Counted from the first letter of the stretch, positions 12,004 through 24,037 are shown. The stretch: 64,000 nt of DNA from Lonicera japonica (GCA_021464415.1 CM038463.1:116094790-116158789), one strand, 5' to 3'. A program made the numbers and translations. Notes: a model not told the origin generated them from the sequence alone.

Positions 12004-13961
12004 AAAGTAAATCAGTAGGTGTTACAAGCCTACTGGTAATCACCTGTAAAGGGAAATCGGTAACAGTTACAAAGAACAAAAAGGACCTCTTTTTTCAGAC
12101 GTAATGCGTACCCAAAAAAAGTGTCGGTAACATGTCTACCTGTAAATACTCAGTTATTACCTAGGACATTAGATCAGTGCCTGCTCTCATTTCTATAATT
12201 TCTAAGGCCTTGCATGCCAATCAAAATAGGCCCCACTTTATATTCTTACTTAATGAAACACCGACAAAAAAATAATCCCAAAAATATTTCTTGCAGATCT
12301 AGGGGCAAAGTCACAGATTAACTTTCTATATCTATTATGTCCTCGCTCTTGAGCAATCAAAACAGGCAGATAGACTAGGCAACTAAAGAAGTGATCATCA
12401 AGCAGTAAATGACGAATAGGCTCAAATAGTTCCAGCCCGATGTAGGCGGAGCTCGATGGGCTTGAGAAACCCAGACAACTGATCAAGAAGGCTCATTGAG
12501 CAAAATTAATGCCCCAGTGGTTCAAAGTACAAGCCTGTTGAGCACAGAATGAGCCAAAAGTCGCATATGAAAGCATAATCGTTTGTCCTATCCCATCAGC
12601 TAATAAACAGAACGGATGACCCACCCAACTTAACCAGCTATAGCCTGGCCCTCTGAAAATTCTTACAAATTCCTCTGCATTAATTCAGGATCAGGTAGCT
12701 CGGATCTCTCAGAAAGCCTTTGGGTTGTAGGGCTATTGTTTCCTTGAGGAGCTTTGAACCGTGGTGCAGAGATATACTAAGTGCACCTTATCCCTATTAA
12801 ATAGGGTAGCATTGGCTCCTTCTAACGAAAAATCCATCATTCCATCTGAACTAGTTTGACCATCTTATTAGTCGGCTGCCAAAACCTCATCTAGATCAAA
12901 AGCCATCAACTCGATAAGTGATCTTCAACAGTTGGTCCTAGGACTCTCCTCTTTTAACCCTTATCATGTCTAACTCATAAACAACCATGATGTTGCAGAA
13001 TTATAGTCTACCTACTAAACACTCTGATGTGGTGGGATCCTCATAAACAGCCTGGCTTTTATACTATTACTACTATTTACTCGCCAAAAACTACACACAT
13101 ATGGTTTTGTTTCCATAAAAACAAGTCCCTCAACGACCCAGGTTAAATAAAATACATCTAAGCAAACTGGATTGAACTAATCTTTGCTCTTTGATGGAGT
13201 ATCTAGTCTACCAAAAATCACAAGCTAATAGAAACATAGACGTTGGATTCCTTACCTAAAAATCAGAATTCATGTAACATGATTCGGGAACTTGGATGGT
13301 AAAGCAAGAGAACCCACAACTTGAATAGTCTAAATTTGTGTTTACAAACATTTGATAGCCCTAGAAATAAAGAAGCATACCAAAAAAAAAAATCAGGAGA
13401 AGATATTATATAGCAAGAAGGTAATTTCAAAACAGAAGAGGTACCTATAGCTACAGAAAGAAAAGAAAAACGCAAACGCAAAGAAGCAACTCAAATGGAA
13501 ACAGAGGAAAAGCGATTTTTGAGATGTTAACTGAATACTATAAAGAACAAACATCTAACCATATCAAAACAGCCAGACTATCTCCCCTCCCTCCCTAACC
13601 CACACAAAAAAGTTCAGAATGAATGACAACATAGAGCAAAATTTTATTTATATATGCCCAATTAAAAGTCCATATATCTCTAAAGATTCTTCAAGAAATC
13701 GTCTTCCCAAAATTATTGACTAATGATAAAACTAACCAACTGTGAATCTTATCCTCACAATCAATTAGGTAGCATGGATCAAACCAAAATAGATAAACAT
13801 GAGTACCTAAATCAAAGGAAAACCTACGAAGACTCTGAATCTTGTTTTCTCATTCTTTTTCTATTTTATTTTTTGTATTTTCTTTATCCAAGAAAATTCA
13901 CAGTTGAGAAGAAGTAACATAGTATGCGAATTAAATCAGTGGGTATTTTATTTTCACATAC

Positions 13962-14085
13962 CTCTTTGTTTGTCGGAGGCTCTGACCTCAAGATCCCAAC
14001 TTGGATAGTGTTTTCAGAGAGAGAGAGACAGAGCGAGAAGGGGATGGGGTGGAAGCTGCCCGCCGGTTCTGTCTTGCCCAAATGA
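13962..14085 (-). other. predicted non-coding first exon of the GRAS gene
   Basis: Minus-strand text is richer in GC than its surroundings, has a CTCTGTCTCTCTCTCTCTG pyrimidine tract typical of plant leaders, and ends in a good donor (ACAAAGAG|GTATGT). A TATA-like element lies about 25-35 bp upstream. The transcription start near 14085 is inferred. Confidence 0.5.
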
Positions 14086-14106
14086 AACGTACTCCTGTGT
14101 CTCTGC

Positions 14107-14116
14107 TTATTTTTAT
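14107..14116 (-). promoter_or_regulatory. TATA-like element upstream of predicted GRAS exon 1
   Basis: Minus strand reads CCATAAAAATAAGCAG. The position relative to the pyrimidine-rich leader fits a core promoter. Based on motif and spacing only. Confidence 0.35.
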
Positions 14117-14118
14117 GG

Positions 14119-15803
14119 TTTAATTAACATATAATTGCCCTTCTCTTAGTCATTAACTACGTTATTGCCCCTCAAAGGCTGAAAGCCCAACTGGTGTTCT
14201 TTTTTTTTTTTCACCCTCCAAAATATTTTCAATTTTAAGCTTTATAACGTGCAAAACAATAAAAAAAATATTTAAATTTATAAAAAAAAAAGTTAAAAAG
14301 ATAAGACGTATATAATGGGATACTCCATATCATATGCTTGTTTTTATAAGTAAACTTTCTTCATCTTTCATTATAATTTGTGAAAAAAAAAAATCCCAAC
14401 CTCTAATTTTTTTTAATGAAAAAGCTAAAAAGTAAAAAAATATTTCACCACATGCTTTAATTTATTTTTAAAATTCTTATAAAAATCAAATTTTTTTTTA
14501 TTACCAAACGAACTTGATGTAGTGTGATTGGTAATATCTTTGCTTGTCATTACTGTGTTGTTTAAAATTTCTTTCTTAAAAGCAACCAAAAAACTTCATT
14601 AATGTTGTCACTAATATGCTCTAAAATACATGTTAAAACCCAAAGAATAAAATATTGGGTTTTTTGAGTTACCCTTCTAAATAATAGCGATAATTTGAGT
14701 TACTTCCAATTTAATAATCATTTGAATTATCCATATTGTTTAACAGGTTAATCTTTCTTTAAATTTTTAGCGTAAAATGATTGATTTGTCCTTGGTTAAC
14801 TCAAATTATAACCCTAAGCTCAAAAGAAAAGTTTCTCAAACTTTTTTTATAGTAACCCAACCCTAAATTCATTTTTCCTCTTTAAACAAAAAATTTAACA
14901 ATTTTTTCTTTCTAAAGTCAAAATACTCAATTGTTTCATCTCCACTCACAAATTCAAAAAAACTTAACAAACCAAACACAAAATAGGGAATGCTCTATAA
15001 CATCAAAATGCACATATCGATAATTCAAAATATTAGGCAATTGTTTATATATAATAATCCAAAAAAATATTAGACAATCATGTATTTAATATATTGTTTA
15101 GATAATTCAAACTATTAGGCAATGGTATATAATGTCAACAACATTTTCATTTTATCTATATATATATATACATACCCATATTTAAATATACACAATTATA
15201 TTTCATAGTTTTCTCTCTATATATACACATACTCACATTTATATATCCACATATCCAAAGTGTATATATACACATATACAAACTTTATTTTCTCTTTCTC
15301 TATATATAGCTATCCAAAATTTTATGCAATTTGATACCTTTACTCTTATCTTCAACCTTCATTTTCCAATATCCTCACCATCGATCTTGAGTCTAGCAAA
15401 CTTTTTCTTGAAATCCACGTATGTATTTATATATAACTCGAGATATCTATATTCTTTGGTGTATTCTTCAATTATATATAGTGTATATAGAGAGAAAAAA
15501 TTAAATTTGAGTATGTGTGTATACAAAAATTAAGTATGTGTATATACATACATGTATATATACATAGAAATAGATAAATGAAATTTGAGTATCTCAATAA
15601 ACATGAAATAATTGAATATTTTATATTTAGAGTAAAAATTGTTGAATTTTGTGTTTAGAGATAAAAAATAAAATTCCGTCGAAACTTTTAATTTGAAAAA
15701 AATATATATTTTTTAATTATTACTGTTATATAAAATCAAAAGAAAAAAATTGTTTCTTAGGGCAGGAGTGCAGGACACTCTTCAATCTTCCTTCGAAATT
15801 AAA
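14119..15803. other. AT-rich intergenic DNA with TA-rich simple repeats
   Basis: No exon supported. 15.15-15.57 kb is a cluster of TATATA/TACATA simple-sequence blocks. The open frame at 15324-15533 lies in this low-complexity DNA and is not credible as a gene. Confidence 0.4.
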
Positions 15804-15881
15804 GACGGTGGAGAAAATATGTGCGCATAATACAAAATTCGATTTAATGACGGTGGAGAAGATATGTGCGCATAATGCAAA
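15804..15881. repeat. 33-bp direct repeat, period 45 bp
   Basis: Units at 15804-15836 and 15849-15881, both starting GACGGTGGAGAA and containing ATATGTGCGCATAAT, with two mismatches. The surrounding 15.75-16.05 kb is less AT-rich than its flanks, with TTCCGCGGAA and GTGCGCA words. I could not identify its origin; an insertion of organellar or gene-derived DNA is possible but unsupported. Confidence 0.7.
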
Positions 15882-17439
15882 TTCTTCGGTTCCGCGGAAT
15901 GCTTGGAAACCATTGGCGCTTAGTTCCACATTTTTTCGCAAAGCGTCAAATGGTATCTCGGTAAATAAATGCAAAAACTGGGGGCATTTGGGTGAGGTGT
16001 GAGTACCGCGTAGAAATGAGTCGTACAAACCTCATTCGTGGAAGCAGCAACCAACTGCACATGTGCTATATCTATTTTTATTTTATTTTCTAATACAAAT
16101 CTTTTTATTTATTTTTTAAAAAAATAAAGCCATCTTTCATATATATAAAGTATATTCCTTGAACGAACCAATTTACATGGACTGTACTTTTTAAGAATAG
16201 TTTTTCGTCGGCAAAATATTGGGAAGATATTTTTAATAATAAAAAATTATCACAAAAAGGTCAATTTGTATGGACTGTTTTGTACTTGAAATTTTTTGAA
16301 TATATATATGTATTATGTGTGTGGTTGATGAGTTGATAGCTTTCATCGTATCATTTCATTTGCTTACGTTTGATCTTTTCCGACTCTTTTTATTATTCTC
16401 AACAACCCACTATTGTTAATACATTTGAAATTTGAATCATTTAATTCCATAATACAATTGATATCATATAATTGTCCTTCAAATGTTTAACATTATGTCT
16501 TCATCGTGGTATCATAATATCGTGTAGAAAAGAACCATAAAAATTTATTACATACATAATAAGATGAAAACAAAAATTGGTAAAAAATATGAGTACAAAT
16601 TCAATATTTGAGAGAGAAAAGGTGATGCTAGATACTTGAACCATTGCCTTCTTACAAGATGAGAAGAATTTAACATTTTACTAATGTTATCAATCATATC
16701 ATATCTTATTGATTTCAATGTGAAAAGCCATTGATCCTATTTAATTAACTGTGTAGTGTTAGAGTTTGTTATGTTTGTATCAAATAAAGATCAATTATAT
16801 CTTGTCATGTTTGTTTCCTCGTTTAACTTGTACAAGGCAAAGCAAAAAACATGGTTCAAAAATTAAAAATGATCACACTATTTCAAAGAAATTATATACA
16901 CGCATGCAAATGTAAGATTCAAAGTTATTAACCATGTGACATGAATAGTCATCTTTATCTTATTTCATAAAAAAATTCATTCATATACCTTTTAAAATAG
17001 ATATTTTTTAAATTAATTAATTTAAAGATAATCTTTAAACAAAAGGCTACAGTTATAAAAACATCTCTTAATTAATGACATATTCATTAAATGGGACTGA
17101 CATTTTAAACACATCAACTATACATGCATTAAAAACATTATACAAGTATACATGATGAATATCTCTTCTTCTTTTTTAATACAATTTTTTTTAGTTCTAA
17201 TTAACGCAATTCTAATAATTGACTAAGTAGGACTCTAACTAGATGTATTAAATATCCATCCATAGATGATGATCAACCGTGGTGGCTGGTCGCCTTGTCC
17301 AATTAATCAGTTCAACCAAAGATCACGCATTCATTCAATATACTGGTAATTCAATGATTTAAAAGTGTTTTAAGAATGTCAATTATCTTATAGTTTAGTG
17401 ATATTCTTTCTGTTCTTATATTAAAAAGGTCACATATTC
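15882..17439. other. AT-rich intergenic DNA
   Basis: No coding exon, RNA gene or transposon terminus recognised. Confidence 0.4.
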
Positions 17440-18985
17440 GAAACTTATGAATGTAGTATTCGAACTTAATAAAACTTATTGGTTAAATTAATTTATTATC
17501 ATTTATTAATATATAAATAACCAAATAATTTATAAAATTATTAAAAATGTTTAATTTTTTAATTTTCAAATAAGAATATTTATTAATACAAAATATGCTT
17601 TCTTGAATTATCCTATTATTACTAAACTATCAATAGTTTGATAATTTATTTGTTTAAAAAAAACCAAAATTGATTTTTTCAATTTTTATCTAGATGAACT
17701 TAGATTAATTAGGACAACCGTAATGCTTACTTTTTATTTTATATTTTTTTTAGATTAATCTGTTTGATCCATTCTAACCCGATTTGAATATGATAATTTT
17801 CTATCAAATATAATTATAATATCAAATAATTACAATGTGATTGCTAGGTCGGGATTCAAGTTTTCGTAACAAAATCTTTACATATTGGCTCGAATGCTTT
17901 CTAATAAGGGGTTCATGCATATTGAATTTAGCCATAGATTTCATATGGATAGGATCTCCGTAATAAGTCGAGAATGAAACAGGTTTTTTTAGATTGAGGC
18001 GAATATGGGTTCCAAAAAAAAATACCCATCACGAGTTTGGGTTGAGTTCAGGTTGGTATAAATTTAACCCGTTTGATCCGATCCGAACTAAATATAATTG
18101 TTTTTCTTTAAATACTATTATAATAAGCCTCACAATTTGTTACACGACCTGATAATGCAACACGAAATCATCACATTTTTTTTTATTATGGGTAAAACTT
18201 TAACGAGTAATTATAAATAGGTCGTAAATGGATATTATAAGTCTTATTGTATCTTATAACTTCAATGCTATCGAGTGGATCGATTTCGAATACCGAGTTC
18301 AAGTATGCATATCTAAAATAAGCGTGTTCAAATTTTTTAAAACATAAGCTGCACAGATTGGATCAAGTTCTTTACAACTTGTGCTTATATTGAATTTGGT
18401 ATAAATATTCAACAACTTACGATATTCCCCTAGAAAAATAGATTTGGGACTTATTTTTTGGAAATTCATCCTAATAAGTCGTAGTTGAAATGGGTTTTTG
18501 AGACAGGTTGAATATAAATTTCACAACAAATACCCAAAACGAGCTTCGATCAGGTTTAGGTTAGCATAAATTTAACATGTTCGATCCGACCTAAATATAA
18601 AAAAAATTCTTTCAATACTTTTGTAGTAGGCTTATAATTTATTACACGCCCACACAACATAATCCAAAATTGGCACAAATTTTTTGGGTATGACTAAAAT
18701 CTTAACGGGTAATTATAAACGGGTCATAAATGAATATTATACGGCTCAACACCGTAGGGTGGGTCAACTTCAAGTATCGAGTTCAGAATATACTTATTGG
18801 GAATAAACTGGTGCAGTTGTTATTCAAAACAAAGATTGCACTGATAAGGCTGGGTTCTTTCTAATATGGTGCTTAAAATTAATTTTATTATAAACATTCA
18901 ATGCCTTACAATATCTTCTTAATGAATCAAATTTGGGCTTTGTCAACTCGGCAGAACTTCAAGCCAGTAATGCCATACGCAAGTG
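17440..18985. repeat. 1.5-kb non-coding repeat A, copy 1 (uninterrupted)
   Basis: Matches, in the same order, three separated pieces further right (20500-20716, 23524-24037, 43508-44620). Landmarks: AAATAAGAATATTTATTAATACAAAATAT, ACTAAACTATCAATAG, GATGAACTTAGATTAATTA, GTTTGATCCATTCTAACC, GGTTCATGCATATTGAATTT, AATAAGTCGAGAATGAAAC. It also has internal structure: the part from about 17956 resembles the part from about 18471 (CTAATAAGTCGTAG..GAAATGGG, AATTTAAC(C/A)(C/T)GTT, CCGATCCGAAC), giving a period near 510 bp. No open frame. Probably part of an old repeat or satellite-like family. Confidence 0.75.
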
Positions 18986-19364
18986 CATATATAGTTTATT
19001 AATAAAACACAAAAAAAAATATCAAATTTACTTATCTTTCCAACTGGTAGCTCAAACTCCTTCTCAGGTATTTATTTTTCGATTTAACGACTTATACATG
19101 TCATGGCATGTTATTAATTTAAATCATAAATGTGACTACTTATATAACCCACTAAATTTAAAAGTATTTAAAGAATATCTAAATTCCAATTTCTTAATTT
19201 CCAAATTAATTTACTATCATTTATTAATAAAAATTTGCTAAATTTGCTTATTTTTCCAATTAATGGCCCAGATTTCTCAGTTATTTATATTTTGATCTAA
19301 CGACTTATACATATCAATATGTTGGTAATTTAAATCATAATTATAAAGGGCAATTGGACATAAG
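18986..19364. other. partial third fragment of repeat A start
   Basis: 19115-19240 (GACTACTTATATAACCCACTAAATTT, then CCAAATTAATTTACTATCAT) matches the beginning of repeat A copy 2 at about 20520-20610. The rest is AT-rich without features. Confidence 0.5.
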
Positions 19365-20499
19365 GGCTCATTCTAATAATAATATAATTATAAAGGACAT
19401 TTAAAAATTAGACATGTAAATTAAGGACACTATACAAAAAAGACACTAATACCCCTTTCTTATAACATCTCACGTCAGATTATGACACTAACAGCAACCA
19501 GAAGGTGCTAAATGCATTTAGCACCTTCTGGACAGCAATCAAAAGGTTCTAAATGCATTCCAGAAGGTGTTAAATATATTTATGCTAAATACATTTAGTA
19601 CCACCTGGACAGCAACCAGAAGGTGCTAAATGTATTTAGCACCTTTTGGACAGCAATCAAAAGGTGCTAAATACGCTCCAGAATGTGCTAAATGTATTTA
19701 GCACCACCTAAACAGCAACCAGAAGGTGCTAAATGCATTTAGCACCACCTGGACAGCAACCAGAAGGTGCTAAATGCATTTAGTACTACCTGGACAGCAA
19801 CCAGAATGTGCTAAATGCATTTAGCACCACTCTATTTATATATATGTATATATATATATGGATCGACGTAGGGTTCATAAAAAAAAATTACGATTAGAAT
19901 ATTTTTTTTCAATATCCCGCTGGGCTGTTGAAATTGGTCGATTTCGATAGCAAAACGACCTCTGATCGTCTTAATTTACTAAATAATATAGTAACTTTGT
20001 CTTTTGAACAACATATTCGAAAATCAGCTTAGATCCAACGGTTCAATCAAAAGTTATATATGTTTTATGATTACCTTTGCATAAAAGAAGAAAAAGATGA
20101 TGATGATGAGAACGGTGCTCCTATCCTCTTGGCGAAACGATCGGAAAGTCAAGTGGTGGTGGTGGTAGTGGTGGTGGTGGAGGATGTGAGATGGTTGGTA
20201 GGAGCTAAGGTTGGTCTATTGATTTTATAGAGAGAGAGAGAGCAATGCATTTGATTTTAGAGAGAGAGAAGATCGAGAGAAGAAATGAGAACTGAAGAGA
20301 GAGAGATTTGTTATTTTTAACATTAACTTAAACTAATTAAGGGTATATTTGTCCATCAACATTTATCATTTTCCTTAAAATAAATTAATATTATGAAAAG
20401 TGTCCTTATTATAAAACCAAATTATAAAATTAGTACTTCTTTTCTTTATTAAACATGAGTCCGTCCTTAGAGTTATAAAACATTACGGAGCGAGACCCT
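19365..20499. other. possible degenerate transposon carrying the palindrome array
   Basis: The segment between repeat A copies begins with AAGGGCTCATTCTAATAA and ends with a loosely complementary stretch (AAACATGAGTCCGTCCTTAGAG), and both sides carry AAAGGACA/GTGTCCTT words, hinting at terminal inverted repeats. The interior has the palindrome array (19491-19830), a GGTGGTGGT patch (20154-20184) and GA-repeats (20228-20310). No transposase. Boundaries uncertain. Confidence 0.35.
19491..19830. repeat. tandem array of palindromic units (GGTGCTAAATGCATTTAGCACC type)
   Basis: Roughly eight units of about 41-45 bp, each formed by ACAGCAACCAGAA or a variant followed by a palindrome centred on AAATGCATTT. 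The first, at 19498-19531, is a perfect 34-bp palindrome (CCAGAAGGTGCTAAATG and its complement). Later units keep GGTGCTAAATG.ATTTAGCACC with single changes or lose one half. The array could form cruciforms, or hairpins in RNA. Confidence 0.85.
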
Positions 20500-20716
20500 A
20501 TAACCCATTATCTCTAATTATAACTACTTATACAACCTACTAAATTTAAATATATTTTAAGAATTCTAAATTCTAATTTCTTTCCAAATTAATTTACTAT
20601 CATATATTAATATATAATAACCAAATATGATTAATTTATAAAATAACGAATGTTTAGTTTCTTATTTTCCAAATAAGAACACTTATTAGTACAAAATATA
20701 TTTTCTTGAATTAACC
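20500..20716. repeat. repeat A copy 2, first fragment
   Basis: Same order and orientation as the start of copy 1 (CCAAATTAATTTACTATCAT, AATATATAATAACCAAATA, ATACAAAATATATTTTCTTGAATTA). It is cut at 20716, where a solo LTR begins, and resumes at 23524 after the duplicated target TAACC. Confidence 0.75.
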
Positions 20717-23523
20717 TGTTACACCCGAAAAATAAAATAATATTTATTTAAAAGTACTATTAAATTAAGAGAAAATAATAATGTAATCATTTCCAAAATC
20801 AAAATCATCTCATAACCATGATTTTTTTTTTCTTTTTACAACCTTGTCTTAAAAAGTGATACTAACAAATATTTACAATTCACACACATATAAGGGTGTC
20901 TAGTAAAAGTATAGAAAACAAGACTAATAAATATTTACATCTCAAAGCTTGTCATTTGTTTGTGTTTAACTTATTGACAAAATATACAATAAACAGAAAC
21001 AACATAATGCATTTTCCATAAATCTTCCCACCCATCCTATACCTGGCAGTTGACGTCCCTTCTTGATACTTGTAAATAGAAACAAATATAGTCTCAGTGA
21101 ATGTGCCACCTCCATCAATAGTAATCTATAAAAGTTTATACACACACACACATATATATATATAAAAACACATTCAATTCTTATCCTCTAGCCATCATAT
21201 ATTCATATAAGGTATCAGATGTACCACACACATAACCGCTCTCTAACCTCAATTATTGGGATTTAAGCATCCATACCATATACCCATCATCTAGCCCTAT
21301 ATATATTGGGCATCAGATGTACCATTCCATACTCTTCTTTCAATTAACTCGCAACTCAATTCCACTTCACCAAGCACAATGTTATCAATATACATATTTC
21401 GCACCACCCTTAACATTTATATATTTAAATGTATATAAATTCCAAGTGAGTACACTCACTTCAAGTCTACACCAATGTACGTAGTTTCGAGTTCTATTTT
21501 CTCGGTGCGTTAGAAGTATCCGTTCATTCACCTATCAATCCAACATAATTAGTATTTCAATTATACATCAATATAATCATTAATTATACATTAATATAAT
21601 CATTTATAAGTGTGCACAATACACTAAGAATTACGTACACAAATGTATATTCTCCTTATGTACTTGTTAATTTACAACACATTACAACCATTCAAAATTA
21701 GGTGCAGTCCGAATCGCCTGCACATACGAGGCATTTTCCATGCTCCGATCATTCCTAAATTTTTAGATTGGTTACACAACATGTCTATAAACTAGGGGTG
21801 GATTTGGTACAATACCGAAGATACCAAGTACCGTACCGAAAATTTGGTACGCCAAAATCCATTACCATTACCATACCAAAACTTCGGTATACCGAAGTTC
21901 GGTATACCAAAATATTGGTATGGTACAGTTTGGTAGGGTACATTACCAAAAAAGTCAATCCTTACCAAAAAAAAAAATAAATAAAATAAAAAAAAAAAAT
22001 AGCAATTTTCTGGGCAAATATTCAAAATTTAAAATACACATCAACAATAACAACTAAAAATAAAATACACATCTACAATAGCAGATTAGCAGCCAAAAAC
22101 AAAAACAAAATATAATGCTATTGGATAAATATTCAAAATTCAAATACACATCAATAGCAAAAAAAAAAAAAAAAAACCAAAGCTGCTGGGCAAATATACA
22201 AAATGCACAGTTTGAATTATGAAAATCTCGTGAGATCGATCATGCATTGCAAAAGATTATATGTATGTATATATATAAACAACATTAATCTCATGACACT
22301 GATAATAAGAAAGCTAAGCTATATAGGTATATGGTTGAATAAAATCAAAATTTCGAATAAAGAGCTACAACAGGAGAAGGGCAATAATGAGGTAAATTCT
22401 TTGTCCTTAATTAATTCATGTGCGTAATAATATGTCAGAAGGAGTTGGAAGAATATAGGTCAAAAATTATCATCATTATTATGTGAGCTTGGCTTTGGTC
22501 TGGGCATCTCGCACTAGAATAAATCTGAAGTGTGGACAATGGACATTCATCTCTTATTTAGCTATTTCAATTTTTATGTGGGCTGGATTGAGCTGTGGGT
22601 CATCTTTTATTTTAATTAATGCATAGGTTGTGGGCTACTGAGCTGTGTGGGTATTGAACATTTGGAGAATTATTGGTAATTTATTAGTATTTGGTATAAT
22701 TGGCACAATTGGTATGGTTCGGTACGGTATACCGTGATAATACCAAAATTTCGATGCGGTACGGTATACCGTCGGTAATGAGTTTGAGTACCGGTGCCGT
22801 ACCATATAAATTTGGTATGGTATAATACCGATTGGTATTGTACCATTACCAAATTTCGGTATGTTTTGGTATTGGTTCGGTTTGGTACGGATTGGTACGG
22901 TATTATTGGTAGATTTTCCCACCCCTACTATAAACAATATTCCAAAATTTGAGCATAATCCAACGGCTAAAGCATTGGATATTCACAAAACAATCCAGTA
23001 CAATCATGCTATCCAAAAAATAACAATTGGACATGGTGCATCTTCACAGCTGAAACTGTACCAATTGGCTGAGAACTAGGTGCTCTACCATATATTTCTG
23101 AAAAGCTCTATGTATCTACTTTCTAACTCAATTTGCGATGCATCAATCAAAGTTTTCTACAAAGAGTTATAGCAATTCTCTCACAAAGACACCAATCTGC
23201 TAGAATGTAAAACTTCTAAGTTTTTATCATGTTTTCAATCAAATCTTATACAAAACCTTACCAAACATCAACAAACAACACACAACTCATTTTAAGCATG
23301 ATTTATACTTTTCTCATCAATTATATCTCTTCATAATCAAGAAAATTCAAGTACATCATCATAACACACAAGAACATCAAGAAATAAACCCAAAAGCATA
23401 TTCATTCATTTTCAATCATGGTTTTTCAATTTCAAACACTACAAACATGATTGTAAATGCTAATCAGTGCTTAAACGTGTTTAAATATTACTAAAATATT
23501 TATTTAAGATTCAGGATGTCACA
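20717..23523 (-). mobile_element. solo LTR (minus orientation) carrying a hAT insertion
   Basis: On the plus strand it starts TGTTACACCCG and ends GGATGTCACA; on the minus strand this reads TGTGACATCC...CGGGTGTAACA, the usual TG...CA form of plant LTRs. It is flanked by the perfect 5-bp target duplication TAACC (20712-20716 and 23524-23528). Subtracting the hAT element and its duplicated target leaves an LTR of about 1.66 kb. No internal retrotransposon domains are present, so it is a solo LTR left by recombination. Gypsy origin is likely from the termini but unproven. Confidence 0.8.
21793..22927. mobile_element. hAT-like non-autonomous element, 1135 bp
   Basis: Terminal inverted repeats TAGGGGTGG...CCACCCCTA and a perfect 8-bp target duplication CTATAAAC (21785-21792 and 22928-22935) place it in the hAT superfamily. 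Both subterminal regions (about 150 and 250 bp) are packed with GGTAC/GGTAT words such as GGTACGGTATACC, candidate transposase-binding repeats. The interior has three imperfect copies of a CAAATATTCAAAAT..AATACACATC block (about 22012, 22122, 22190). No transposase frame; the open frames here only reflect the repeat pattern. A relative lies at 54981-56187. Confidence 0.9.
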
Positions 23524-24037
23524 TAACCTTTTATTACTAAATTATCAATAGCTTGATGATTTATGTATTTTTAAAGAATAAAAATGATAGCATGTATCCT
23601 TAGGGTACATGTTAAATCTACTATAAATGAAAATAATAAAATCTTGTATGAGAATATGTGTCATAGTTAACGCATGTTGGGAGTCAATTATTTTCAAAAA
23701 TTAGTACTTAACATGTGCCCTTAGGGAACACGTTAAGATGACCTTTTAAAGAAATATATATATATATATATATATATATAAGTACCCAAATTAGTTTTTT
23801 CAATTTTTATCTAAATGAACTTAGATTAATTATGACAATTGTAATGGTTATTTTTTATTTAACATTCTTTTAGATTAAACCGTTTGATCTATTCTAACCT
23901 GATTTGAAAATGTTATTTTTTATCAAATACAATTATAATATCATATAATTATAATGTGATCATTTGGTCAGGATTTAAGATTTCACAACAAAACCTTTTT
24001 CTATTAGCTCGAATGATTTATAATATGTGGTTCATGT
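23524..24037. repeat. repeat A copy 2, second fragment
   Basis: Continues the copy 1 text (TTTTATTACTAAATTATCAATAG; GATGAACTTAGATTAATTA; ACCGTTTGATC.ATTCTAACC; GGTTCATG). It contains a small MITE absent from copy 1 (23589-23741) and an (AT)n tract at 23756-23780. It stops at 24037, where the outer solo LTR starts. Confidence 0.8.
23589..23741. mobile_element. small MITE with subterminal palindromes, about 150 bp
   Basis: Absent from repeat A copy 1, hence an insertion. The ends are inverted copies of TTAACATGTRCCCTWAGG; in addition each end is nearly palindromic by itself (TTAACATGTGCCC...GGGAACACGTTAA). Target duplication not resolved because the neighbouring DNA differs from copy 1. Confidence 0.55.

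Larger units (their letters stand above)
10337..13961 (-). other. predicted 3.6-kb 5'UTR intron of the GRAS gene
   Basis: Bounded by donor GAG|GTATGT (13962/13961) and acceptor CTTCGCAG (10337). No coding exon is evident inside; the short open frames near 11.0, 12.3 and 13.4 kb look random. It contains two candidate MITEs (10775-11065 and 11223-12003) and otherwise ordinary AT-rich DNA. If the gene is transcribed from 14.09 kb, both MITEs would be in the pre-mRNA. Confidence 0.45.

Noticed and set aside
19491..19830. CRISPR-like array
   Set aside because: The units are palindromes with near-identical spacers in plant nuclear DNA; no cas-like genes and no unique spacers.
21768..22937. Several open frames rich in Tyr, Gly, Val and Pro on both strands
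   Set aside because: They translate the GGTAC/GGTAT subterminal repeats of a hAT MITE; the same happens at 54929-56188.
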